From Streptomyces sp. S465 (GTDB lineage Bacteria > Actinomycetota > Actinomycetes > Streptomycetales > Streptomycetaceae): a stretch of DNA of 64,000 nucleotides. This document shows positions 26,108 through 33,311 of the stretch, one piece after another. The stretch covers positions 8,550,001-8,614,000 of the forward strand of contig NZ_CP114036.1 of assembly GCF_026898115.1 (NCBI RefSeq), given 5' to 3'. How positions within the stretch are numbered: position 1 is the stretch's first letter; each line of letters opens with the position of its first letter. The notes under the pieces were generated by a model that was not told where the DNA came from, did not search any database, and saw only the letters and a list, made by a program, of their open reading frames with translations. Position numbers and translations under genes: made by a program.

Positions 26108-26344
26108 ATGAGCGACGACCGGCGACCGGAAGAGGGCGAGGAGCGCGGCGGGATCCCCCGGGACCTCCCCGACCAGCAGGCGCAGGACGGGCCCGACCAC
26201 CTGGACGTGGCGGGCGCCGGCCAGGAGCCCGAGGAGACGGACGACGTCCCCGAGACGGACGAGTCCGGCACGGGGCGGCGGGGGAAGCCGCAGACCGGAA
26301 GCGTCCACCCCGAGCAGCCCGTCCCGGACGAGCCCTCGGGGTGA
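26108..26344 (+). CDS. Small acidic hydrophilic protein, function unknown
   Basis: A 78-residue protein rich in Asp, Glu, Pro and Gly with no hydrophobic core (for example EETDDVPETDESG), so it is probably disordered. AAAGGAG sits 7 bases before ATG 26108, and codon usage is typical of the genome, which argues for a real gene. I cannot assign a function. It follows the cupin gene by 94 bp and converges on the XRE regulator. Confidence 0.65.
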   Translation: MSDDRRPEEGEERGGIPRDLPDQQAQDGPDHLDVAGAGQEPEETDDVPETDESGTGRRGKPQTGSVHPEQPVPDEPSG

Positions 26345-26378
26345 GCGCCCCGGGGCGGAACCGGGAAACGGGCGCGGC

Positions 26379-26975
26379 TCAGCCACCGGCGGGGCGGGCG
26401 CGGACATGGATGCGCTCACCCTGCGCCCCGAAGAGGGAGAGGAACTCCACTGGCTGATCCCCTGCGTTGGTGAAGCCATGGGGGGTGCGGGTGTCGAATT
26501 CGGCGGCCTCCCCGGCCGTGAGCACCAGGTCGTGTTCGCCCAGCGCCAGCCGCAGCCGCCCGGAGAGCACATAGAGCCACTCATAGCCCTCGTGCACCCG
26601 CTGCTCGAGCGGTGCGTCGCGCTCGCCCGGCGGCCGGGGCGGCATGATCTGCTTGTAGGCGTGCAGCCCGCCCAGATAGCGGGTCAGCGGAACGAACGTG
26701 TGGCCGTACCGGGTGAACGGCCGCGCGTGGATACGCGGATCCCCGGTGGCCGGCGCCCCCACCAGCTCGTCCAGCTGCACCCCGTACGCCTTGGCCAGCG
26801 GCAGCAGCAGCTCCAGCGTCGGTTTGCGCTGCCCCGACTCCAGCCGGGACAGCGTGCTCAGCGAGATCCCGGTCGTCTCGCTCAGCTGGGCCAGGGTGGT
26901 GCCACGGGTGCGCCGCAACGCCCGCAGCCGGGGCCCTACGGCGGTCAGCACCTCCGTGAGATCTTCATCAGCCAT
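26379..26975 (-). CDS. XRE-family regulator with C-terminal cupin domain
   Basis: A 198-residue regulator. The helix-turn-helix spans about residues 12-68 (LRALRRTRGTTLAQLSETTG, SLSTLSRLESGQRKPTLELL) and a sensory cupin covers about 95-190 (HEGYEWLYVLSGRLRLALGE, FDTRTPHGFTNAGDQPVEFL). This two-domain layout is shared with PuuR- and MsrR-type regulators that sense small molecules. ATG 26975 is chosen because a TTGACA/GCAAAT promoter ends 6 bases upstream, making it leaderless. Targets are unknown; the acyltransferase behind it on the same strand is separated by its own stop and this promoter. Confidence 0.86.
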   Translation of the reverse strand: MADEDLTEVLTAVGPRLRALRRTRGTTLAQLSETTGISLSTLSRLESGQRKPTLELLLPLAKAYGVQLDELVGAPATGDPRIHARPFTRYGHTFVPLTRYLGGLHAYKQIMPPRPPGERDAPLEQRVHEGYEWLYVLSGRLRLALGEHDLVLTAGEAAEFDTRTPHGFTNAGDQPVEFLSLFGAQGERIHVRARPAGG

Positions 26976-26981
26976 ACCCTC

Positions 26982-27011
26982 ATTTGCCACCTCGGCAAAG
27001 AGCTGTGTCAA
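26982..27011 (-). promoter_or_regulatory. Promoter of the XRE-cupin regulator gene (leaderless)
   Basis: Minus-strand TTGACA (27006-27011) and GCAAAT (26982-26987) with 18 bp between them end 6 bases before ATG 26975. The promoter lies in the short gap after the acyltransferase stop. Confidence 0.6.
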
Positions 27012-27041
27012 GTGGCGGCGGCCATGCGCACTCTCCCGCCG

Positions 27042-28124
27042 TCACGAACCGGTGCGCCGGAACACCCAGTCCATGCGTGGCTCCAGCACGGGCCGCAGGA
27101 CCCGACGCACCGGCTGGGTGCACAGCGCGCTGATCATGAGCACCGCGGCCGCGGTGACGGCGAGCTCCCCGAGCGGGGTGTGCAGCCACGGATGGTCGTA
27201 CCAGTCCCAGAACCGGGACGACTTGATGATGAAGCCGTGCAGCAGATAGCCGTACAGCGTCCCGGAGCCGAGTGCGGTGAACCAGGTCCGGCGCCCCGGG
27301 ACCCAGGCCAGGAAGCAGGCGGTCAGCACCAGCGCCAGAGCGAAGAGGGCGGGCGTGGTGAGCAGACCGGCCCAGGGCGGCACGCCGTCCAGCTTCGCGA
27401 CGCTCGTGCGGTGGTAGAACCACTCCGCGTCCAGCCAGGGTGCCACCTTGTACGCCGTGCACAGGGCGAGGATTCCGACCGGAAGGGCGATCAGCCGGGC
27501 CCGCCGGTTCCGCAGCCGGGTGAAGTGGTCCGGCCGCAGGGTGAGCCCGAGCACGAAGAACGGCAGGAACGCCAGCACCCGCTGGAGGCCCAGATCCCCG
27601 CCGCTGTCCGGCGAGACCGAGGCCAGCGCCGCCACCGCCAGTGCCACCGGCACCGGATGGCGCAGCGCGAGCCACAGCGGGGTGGTGATCCGCCAGATGA
27701 ACAGCGCGGCCAGGAACCACATCACGTACCAGGGGTCGAGCAGGCTGATCGGATAGCCCGGATCGTCCTGTGCCCAGCGGTAGAACAGGGTGTACGCGAC
27801 CTCGAACACCACATACGGCACCACGACCCCGGTGAACAGCCGTTTCACCCGCCCCGGGGACATGTCGAAACTCCGCGAGAAGTAGCCCGATATGAGGGCG
27901 AACGCGGGCATGTGGAACGCGTACACCAGCAGATAGACCGCGGTGGCGGCCCGGCTGCCGTAGGTGAGCGGCTCCCATGCGTGGCCACAGGCCACCAGCA
28001 CGATGGTCAGGTACTTCGCGTTGTCGAAGTACGGGTCGCGCGTGCGGCCTTTCGGCGCGGCGCCGTCCCGCGGCCGGGGTACGGCCGGGGGCGTGGTCAC
28101 ACCGGTGGGGCTCTCCTGCTGCAC
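27042..28124 (-). CDS. Membrane acyltransferase (acyltransferase-3/fucose-4-O-acetylase-like)
   Basis: A 360-residue multi-pass membrane enzyme. The motif RDPYFDNAKYLTIVLVACGHAWEPL near residue 30 has the Asp and His expected in acyltransferase-3 proteins. About ten helices follow, with loop motifs FHMPAFALISGYFSRSF, LDPWYVMWFLAALFIWR and GYLLHGFIIK. These proteins O-acetylate extracellular sugars, antibiotics or cell-wall polymers using cytosolic acetyl-CoA. GTG 28124 is chosen because AGGAGA stands 5 bases before it. The acceptor is unknown. Confidence 0.85.
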   Translation of the reverse strand: MQQESPTGVTTPPAVPRPRDGAAPKGRTRDPYFDNAKYLTIVLVACGHAWEPLTYGSRAATAVYLLVYAFHMPAFALISGYFSRSFDMSPGRVKRLFTGVVVPYVVFEVAYTLFYRWAQDDPGYPISLLDPWYVMWFLAALFIWRITTPLWLALRHPVPVALAVAALASVSPDSGGDLGLQRVLAFLPFFVLGLTLRPDHFTRLRNRRARLIALPVGILALCTAYKVAPWLDAEWFYHRTSVAKLDGVPPWAGLLTTPALFALALVLTACFLAWVPGRRTWFTALGSGTLYGYLLHGFIIKSSRFWDWYDHPWLHTPLGELAVTAAAVLMISALCTQPVRRVLRPVLEPRMDWVFRRTGS

Positions 28125-28384
28125 AGATTCTCCTGAACACCTTTGATCGAGCCGACAGTCGAATCCTGGTCGTCTGCCCGGTTCGGCCGTGGCCATGCGG
28201 CCCTGGATTCGGAACCCCGTACGATACGTGCGGTCCGGCCGTGACACGCACCGGCTGACGGTACTCGCGAGGATTCCCTGGTGACCTCGGCCTCGGCTTC
28301 CTCCCGCAGCGCACGGGGATCACGGCCAGGGCAATGGGGAACCACGGCCAGGGCCCGTGGGGTCACGGCACGGGAAGTGGTCAA

Positions 28385-29077
28385 TCACGACACGGGAAGC
28401 CGGCTCAGCGAGGTCAGCTCGGCGTGCGCGGAGGCGAACAGCAGGGCGACGGCCAGGGCGCCCGGGTCCGGGACGCCACGGGCGTGGTCACCGGTGTAGC
28501 TGGCGCGCCCGCGGCGGGCGCGCAGATCGGTCGTGGCGCGGGCCCCCCGATGCGCGGCGACCGCGGCCACGTGGAGCGCGTGCGCGGGGTCGGCGGTGGG
28601 CGCGCAGGAGGCGAGTGCCCGCGCCGCGGGGACGAGGGCGTCCACCATCGTCTTGTCGCCCACCTCGGCCTCGCCGACCCGCTGGATCGCGGCCGCCCCC
28701 GCGGCGGTGCCCAGGGCCAGCGCGGCGGTCCCGGGCGGGTCGGCGGCCATCCCCAGCGCGTCGGCGAGCTCCTGGAAGAGCAGCCCGAACAGGGGACCGC
28801 TGGTGCCGCCGACATCGTCCAGGAAGACCCGCGCGGCGGCGTCGAGCGGCACGTCCGGGCCCCTCCGGCCGTTCCCCGTGCTGGCCACCAGTGCCTCCAG
28901 CGCACGGCGGACACCGTCCATCCCGGTGACCAGGTTGGCGCCGAAGTCCCCGTCGCCCGCCTTCTGGTCGAGCGCGGTGAGCTCGGGTTCCACGGAGCGT
29001 ACGGTGGCGGCGAACCGGGTCAGCCAGTCCAGGACGGCGGCGTGGGAGAGGCCCTTCGGGCCGGGCTGGTCGGACAT
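28385..29077 (-). CDS. dhaL: Dihydroxyacetone kinase subunit DhaL
   Basis: The ADP-binding subunit of the phosphotransfer-type dihydroxyacetone kinase. It is 230 residues, all helical, with the metal-phosphate motif DQKAGDGDFGANLVTG near residue 38 and GGTSGPLFGLLFQELA near 100. The Asp residues of GDGDFG coordinate Mg around bound ADP. It follows dhaK after 42 bp on the same strand. DhaM, the PTS protein that rephosphorylates ADP on DhaL, is not found on either side. Confidence 0.9.
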   Translation of the reverse strand: MSDQPGPKGLSHAAVLDWLTRFAATVRSVEPELTALDQKAGDGDFGANLVTGMDGVRRALEALVASTGNGRRGPDVPLDAAARVFLDDVGGTSGPLFGLLFQELADALGMAADPPGTAALALGTAAGAAAIQRVGEAEVGDKTMVDALVPAARALASCAPTADPAHALHVAAVAAHRGARATTDLRARRGRASYTGDHARGVPDPGALAVALLFASAHAELTSLSRLPVS

Positions 29078-29119
29078 TTGCGGGCAACTCCTCGGGACGG
29101 TGGGGCGGGGTCAGCGGGG

Positions 29120-30118
29120 TCACAGGGGCCAGGCGGGGGTGCGGGCGGGGGCGTCCCACAGCCGCAGCGCCTCCGCGTCGGTGGCGAACAGGGTCAGCGA
29201 GAAGCCCCGCATGTCCAGGGCGCTGACGAAGGTGCCGGTCAGGGAGCGGTCGAGGCCGACACCCCGGTCGTCGAGGGCCTTGGCGACGGCGTGCCGGATG
29301 CCGTACAGCTCGAGTGAGGTGATCGAGCCCAGCCCGTTGACCAGGGCGAGCACCCGTGTCCCGGCGGTGTCGGGGAGCGCGGCCAGCAGCTGGTCCGTCA
29401 TGGTCTCGACCAGCTTGCCGAGCGGCGCGTGCGGGGTGGTCCCCTCGGCGCGTTCGCCGTGGATGCCGACCCCGAACTCCAGGACGTTGTCGGGGAGGGC
29501 GAAGGCCGGTGCCCCGGAGGCGGGTGTGGTGTGGGCGGCCGAGGCGACGGCGAGACTGCGGGAACGCCGGGTCACCTCGGTGCCGAGGGCGGCCAGGTCC
29601 TCCAGGCCGCGTCCCTCGTCGGCGGCGGCGCCGAGGATCTTCTCCACGATCAGGGTGGCGCCGGTGCCGCGCCGGCCGACCGCGATGTCGTCGGAGTCGG
29701 TGGCGAGGTCGTCGTCGATGAGGACGCGGGCGCAGTGGATGCCCTCGTGGGCGAGGCGTTCGGCGGCGATGCCGAAGTTGATGCGGTCCCCGGTGTAGTT
29801 CTTGACGATGTGCAGCACCCCGTCGGGCCCGGCGACGGCGCGGCTGGCCTCGAAGATCTGCCGGTTGTGGGGCGAGGCGAAGATCCGGCCGGGGCAGGCG
29901 GCGTCCAGCATCCCGGTGCCGAGGAAACCGGAGTGCAGGGGTTCATGGCCGGAGCCACCTCCCGAGACCAGCCCGACGCGGCGGGTGGGCGCGGTGTGGC
30001 GGGTGCGGAAGTACCCGTGGTCGGGGTGGTAGGCGACGAGATCGGCATGGGCGGCGGCGAAGCCCGCGAGCGCGTCGGGAACGAGAGACTCGGGCGAGTC
30101 GCGGAAGTACTGGGGCAT
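29120..30118 (-). CDS. dhaK: Dihydroxyacetone kinase subunit DhaK
   Basis: The substrate-binding subunit: it holds dihydroxyacetone as a hemiaminal on a His and receives phosphate from DhaL-ADP/ATP. Visible motifs are VGLVSGGGSGHEPLHSGFLG near residue 48, VKNYTGDRINFGIAAERLA near 105, and GVGIHGERAEG with the catalytic His near 215-220. The 332 residues are the usual length. GGGAGC precedes ATG 30118. It is first of a dhaKL pair, fed by glycerol or dihydroxyacetone catabolism. Confidence 0.92.
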   Translation of the reverse strand: MPQYFRDSPESLVPDALAGFAAAHADLVAYHPDHGYFRTRHTAPTRRVGLVSGGGSGHEPLHSGFLGTGMLDAACPGRIFASPHNRQIFEASRAVAGPDGVLHIVKNYTGDRINFGIAAERLAHEGIHCARVLIDDDLATDSDDIAVGRRGTGATLIVEKILGAAADEGRGLEDLAALGTEVTRRSRSLAVASAAHTTPASGAPAFALPDNVLEFGVGIHGERAEGTTPHAPLGKLVETMTDQLLAALPDTAGTRVLALVNGLGSITSLELYGIRHAVAKALDDRGVGLDRSLTGTFVSALDMRGFSLTLFATDAEALRLWDAPARTPAWPL

Positions 30119-30601
30119 GATCTCAGCTCCCTGGGCGAGTGGGGCGGACGGGGTGGACTCGGCGGTCGAGCGCCGTCTCGGCGTTACGAGGGCTCAGGGA
30201 CAGATCGTCGCCGCGACGCGGCGGCAGGGTGCTCAGGCTGGACAGCAGCGCGACCCCAACGGGCTACCCGCATACGCCGGTCGTGTGGGATCGGCGGACG
30301 TCCGGCCCCCCCACAAGGCGCCCCCATGTCCCTCGGCGACGTCGAGCGCCACCCCTCGTGCTCTTCGGTCCCGGTCCACCCTCTGGACCGGCTGAGCGGC
30401 GGCTCGGCGGGCCGCGCATCCGGGCCGAGCGCGAGGACCGCGACGCCCGCCTCGGCGGCCCGCCCGCGCACAACGCCTACAGCGGCGCCTTTGCGCCGGC
30501 CCGATCGCCGGTGTGACCTGAAGGCGGAGCGCGGGGCGGTGAGCGGGCGGGAGCGGGGTACCCGGCGCACGGGTCCATCCGCGCGAGACCGGGGAGCCAG
30601 G
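30119..30601. other. 483-bp intergenic region without a convincing gene
   Basis: This divergent spacer lies between dhaK and the SDR gene. Open frames on both strands give only Arg/Pro-rich translations with no family likeness. A small perfect dyad CCGGTCC/GGACCGG (30371-30391) is the only structure noted. It presumably holds both promoters. Confidence 0.5.
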
Positions 30602-31408
30602 GTGACGGACACGAACACCGGGAACGGCCGGTACGCCGGGCACGGCGGCCCTGCCGGCGGCCCGCTGGCGGGCTGCGCGGCGCTGGTGACCGGCGCCTCC
30701 AGCGGCATCGGCGCGGCCACCGCCGTGGCGCTGGCCCGGCAGGGCGCGGATCTCGCCGTGGTCGCCCGCCGCACCGAACGGCTGGAGGGCCTGGCCGCCA
30801 CCGTCCGCGAGGAGGGCCGCTCGTGCGCCGTCCTCACCGCCGATCTGCGGAACGCGGAGCAGGCCCGCCAGTGCGTCGAGGACGCCGTGGAGCGGTGCGG
30901 ACGGCTCGATGTGCTGGTGAACAACGCCGGCTACGCGACGACCGGTGCCGTCGAGGAGAGCGACCCCGACGGCTGGCGGCGGATGATCGACCTCAACGTG
31001 GAGGCGGTACTACAGACCTCACGGCAGGCGCTGCCGCATCTGCTGCGGGCGGCGTCCGACGGCCCGCGCGGGGTGGCGGACCTGGTGAACGTCAGCTCGA
31101 CGGCCGGCCGGGTGCCACGCGGCAACAACAGCGTCTACTCGGCCACCAAACACGCGGTGGGCGCCTTCAGCGAGGCATTGCGCCAGGAGGTGACCGCCCG
31201 CGGTGTCCGGGTGGGACTGGTCGAGCCGGGCATGACCGCCACCGAGCTGACCACCGCCGACTGGGCCTCCGCCGTCGCCCGCGGTATGCCGCGGGAGTCC
31301 TGGCTGCGTCCCGAGGACATCGCACGCTCGATCGCCTTCATGGTGACCCAGCCCCCGCACGCCGCGGTCAACGAGATCCTGGTGCGCCCCACCGCCCAGG
31401 AGCACTGA
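30602..31408 (+). CDS. Short-chain dehydrogenase/reductase (SDR)
   Basis: A classical SDR of 268 residues. The cofactor motif is VTGASSGIGAATAVALA (TGxxxGxG), the central motif NNAGYATTGAV (NNAG), the catalytic Ser is in NVSSTAGR, and Tyr-Lys is in VYSATKHAVGAF. Arg residues after beta-2 (VARRTERLEG) suggest NADP(H). It should oxidise or reduce an alcohol/ketone pair in the cytosol; the substrate is unknown. GTG 30602 is chosen because GGGGAG lies 6 bases upstream. It is a single gene, followed by a tandem repeat. Confidence 0.88.
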   Translation: MTDTNTGNGRYAGHGGPAGGPLAGCAALVTGASSGIGAATAVALARQGADLAVVARRTERLEGLAATVREEGRSCAVLTADLRNAEQARQCVEDAVERCGRLDVLVNNAGYATTGAVEESDPDGWRRMIDLNVEAVLQTSRQALPHLLRAASDGPRGVADLVNVSSTAGRVPRGNNSVYSATKHAVGAFSEALRQEVTARGVRVGLVEPGMTATELTTADWASAVARGMPRESWLRPEDIARSIAFMVTQPPHAAVNEILVRPTAQEH

Positions 31409-31420
31409 CCCGCCGCGCCC

Positions 31421-31495
31421 CCGCCACGGCCCGACCGCACCCGTCCCGCCACGGCCCGACCACACCCGCCCTGCCACGGCGCCACCGCACCCGTA
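31421..31495. repeat. Three tandem 25-bp repeats
   Basis: Units 31421-31445, 31446-31470 and 31471-31495 share the core CYGCCACGGCSC-ACC-CACCCGY with few changes. The array begins 12 bp after the SDR stop. No coding role is evident. Confidence 0.7.
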
Positions 31496-31564
31496 GCGCC
31501 GCGCCGCACGCCGCACCCGGCGCGCGGACAAACGTGTCCCCTTCACGGAACTGTGCGCGAGGGA

Positions 31565-31593
31565 TTTACAACGTTGGAAATTATCTCTAGCGT
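31565..31593 (+). promoter_or_regulatory. Promoter of the BNR glycosidase gene with LacI-type operator
   Basis: TTTACA (31565-31570) and TAGCGT (31588-31593) are spaced by 17 bp in an unusually AT-rich patch. The spacer contains the perfect palindrome CAACGTTG (31569-31576), the central-CG type recognised by LacI-family sugar repressors. A second AGCGTTG half follows. No lacI gene is nearby. The message would have a leader of about 70 nt. Confidence 0.55.
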
Positions 31594-31666
31594 TGCGCCT
31601 CGCACGGCCCGGGTCGCTCTTCTGTCACTACTCCTCCCCTCCACCACTCCTTTCCAGGGAGCGTGC

Positions 31667-32836
31667 ATGACCACGCCGCACCGAAGACTCCTGCCTGCCC
31701 TGCTGACCCTCCTGACCGTCCTGGGCTCGCTCCTGGCCGTCCAGGCACCCCCCGCCGCGGCCGCCTCCGGCACCGTGCTGCGGGACGGCACCGGCCTTTA
31801 CCCCCGCGCTCTGAGGCTCCAGCACAACGGCGCCGCCAACGGCCGTATCCTCGCCTCGGTCGTCACCTTCCGGAACTCGGACGGGCTCGGCGCCATCTAC
31901 GAGAGCACCGACGACGGCGCCACCTTCCACCAGGTGGGCGAGGTGGCCGACCCCGAGGCGTCGGGCGGACAGGGCGAATGCTGCGCCACCCTCTACGAAC
32001 TGCCGCAGGCCGTCGGCTCCCTGCCCGCCGGGACCCTGCTGTGGTCCGCCTCCATCGGCCAGGACGAAACGAACCGCCGGATGGCCATCCGGGTCTTCCG
32101 CAGCAATGACCAGGGGCGCACCTGGTCCTATCTGTCCACCGTGGCCACCTCCACCAGCACCAAGGGACTGTGGGAGCCGGAGTTCTCCATCGACTCCAGC
32201 GGACGCCTGGTGGTCCACTACTCGGACGAGACCGACTCCGCCCACAGCCAGAAGCTGGTCGCCGCCCGCAGCGCGAACGGGATCACCTGGGAGGGCTACC
32301 ACAACACCGTGGCCAGCAACCTCGCCTCGGACCGGCCCGGCATGGCCATCGTGCGCAAGCTGCCCAGCGGCCAGTACTTCATGGTGTACGAGATCTGCGC
32401 CGCCCAGGGGCAGTACTCGTGCGTGGTCCACTACCGGACCTCGTGGGACGGCTGGAACTGGGGCGATCCCGCTCACCTCGGCTACCGTCCCGAAACCGCC
32501 GACGGCAAGTACTTCACCCATACGCCGAACCTCGCCTGGGCACCCGAGGCGGGCAACTCCCAGGGCAAGCTGTTCCTCATCGGCCAGGTGCTGAAGAACG
32601 CCGACGGCAGCACCGCCACCGGCAGCGGCGCCACCGTGTGGACCAACAGCAACGGCGGCACCGGGACCTGGCGTTCGATCTCCGCCCCGGTGCGGGTGGA
32701 CTCCAAGACCGTCGACTACTGCCCCAACTACAGCTCGGCGCTGCTCCCGTCGGCGGACGGAACCCGCCTGCTGGAGATCGCCACCGACTACGTGGGCACC
32801 GTGTGCAAGCCCTTCTACGCCACCGGGCCGAGCTGA
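31667..32836 (+). CDS. Secreted BNR/Asp-box (sialidase-fold) glycosidase
   Basis: A 389-residue exported protein. A Sec signal peptide (HRRLLPALLTLLTVLGSLLA, cleavage near AAA) precedes a beta-propeller with two clear Asp boxes, STDDGATFHQ and RSNDQGRTWSY, and further blades such as YRTSWDGWNWG. Sialidase-fold enzymes of this size include exo-sialidases and GH93 exo-arabinanases. The motifs SDRPGMAIVRKLPSGQYFMVYE and WEPEF resemble the latter more, but I cannot decide. GGGAG precedes ATG 31667. The LacI-type operator upstream suggests induction by a sugar released from its polymer. Confidence 0.82.
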   Translation: MTTPHRRLLPALLTLLTVLGSLLAVQAPPAAAASGTVLRDGTGLYPRALRLQHNGAANGRILASVVTFRNSDGLGAIYESTDDGATFHQVGEVADPEASGGQGECCATLYELPQAVGSLPAGTLLWSASIGQDETNRRMAIRVFRSNDQGRTWSYLSTVATSTSTKGLWEPEFSIDSSGRLVVHYSDETDSAHSQKLVAARSANGITWEGYHNTVASNLASDRPGMAIVRKLPSGQYFMVYEICAAQGQYSCVVHYRTSWDGWNWGDPAHLGYRPETADGKYFTHTPNLAWAPEAGNSQGKLFLIGQVLKNADGSTATGSGATVWTNSNGGTGTWRSISAPVRVDSKTVDYCPNYSSALLPSADGTRLLEIATDYVGTVCKPFYATGPS

Positions 32837-32927
32837 CCCGGTGAACACCCCCTGAGGGACGTGCTGAACACCCGCTGACCCGAGCGGTGTTCACCCGGCC
32901 GTCCCCGGACCTCCCGTCCGGCCGATC

Positions 32928-32981
32928 GGGGCCGGCGCCCGGCACGGTGCGGACGACCGTCCGCACCGGGGCGCCGGCCCC
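32928..32981. terminator. Very large GC-rich hairpin after the glycosidase gene
   Basis: Outer arms GGGGCCGGCGCC (32928-32939) and GGCGCCGGCCCC (32970-32981) enclose inner arms GGTGCGGACG (32946-32955) and CGTCCGCACC (32958-32967). It is 92 bp beyond the stop and is the probable terminator. Confidence 0.65.
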
Positions 32982-33311
32982 GGCGCGCTTCCGCCTCCTC
33001 CGCGTGGGCGTCCGCCGTTGGCCCGGCCAGGTGACGGATGACGGCCGGGCCATGCCCCGAACGCCGTACGGCGGTGACCCGGTGAGCGCACCCGGACACC
33101 CGGTGGCCAGCTGTCCGCCCACTGCCGCGCGGCCGTCTGTCCGTACCCCGAGCCACCCGGCTGACCTGCTCGGACGGGATCGGCGGGGGCGGGGTGAGGG
33201 GGTGTCGGGCGGCCGGAGGGGGAGTGGCCGGGGCCGCTTCCCGGGGAGCCGGGTGCCCGCCATCCGGCCGACGGCACGGGCCGTGCGGGTGCTCGACCTG
33301 CCCGGTCTCGG
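32982..33311. other. Intergenic region before the spermidine-synthase-like gene; no gene seen
   Basis: No frame has credible protein features. It contains an inverted repeat TGGCCCGGCC (33019-33028) / GGCCGGGCCA (33043-33052). No clear -10/-35 pair was found for the downstream gene. Confidence 0.45.

Noticed and set aside
30184..30924. Minus-strand frame across the dhaK-SDR spacer
   Set aside because: It overlaps the SDR coding region and is Arg/Ser/Ala low-complexity, with no ribosome site.
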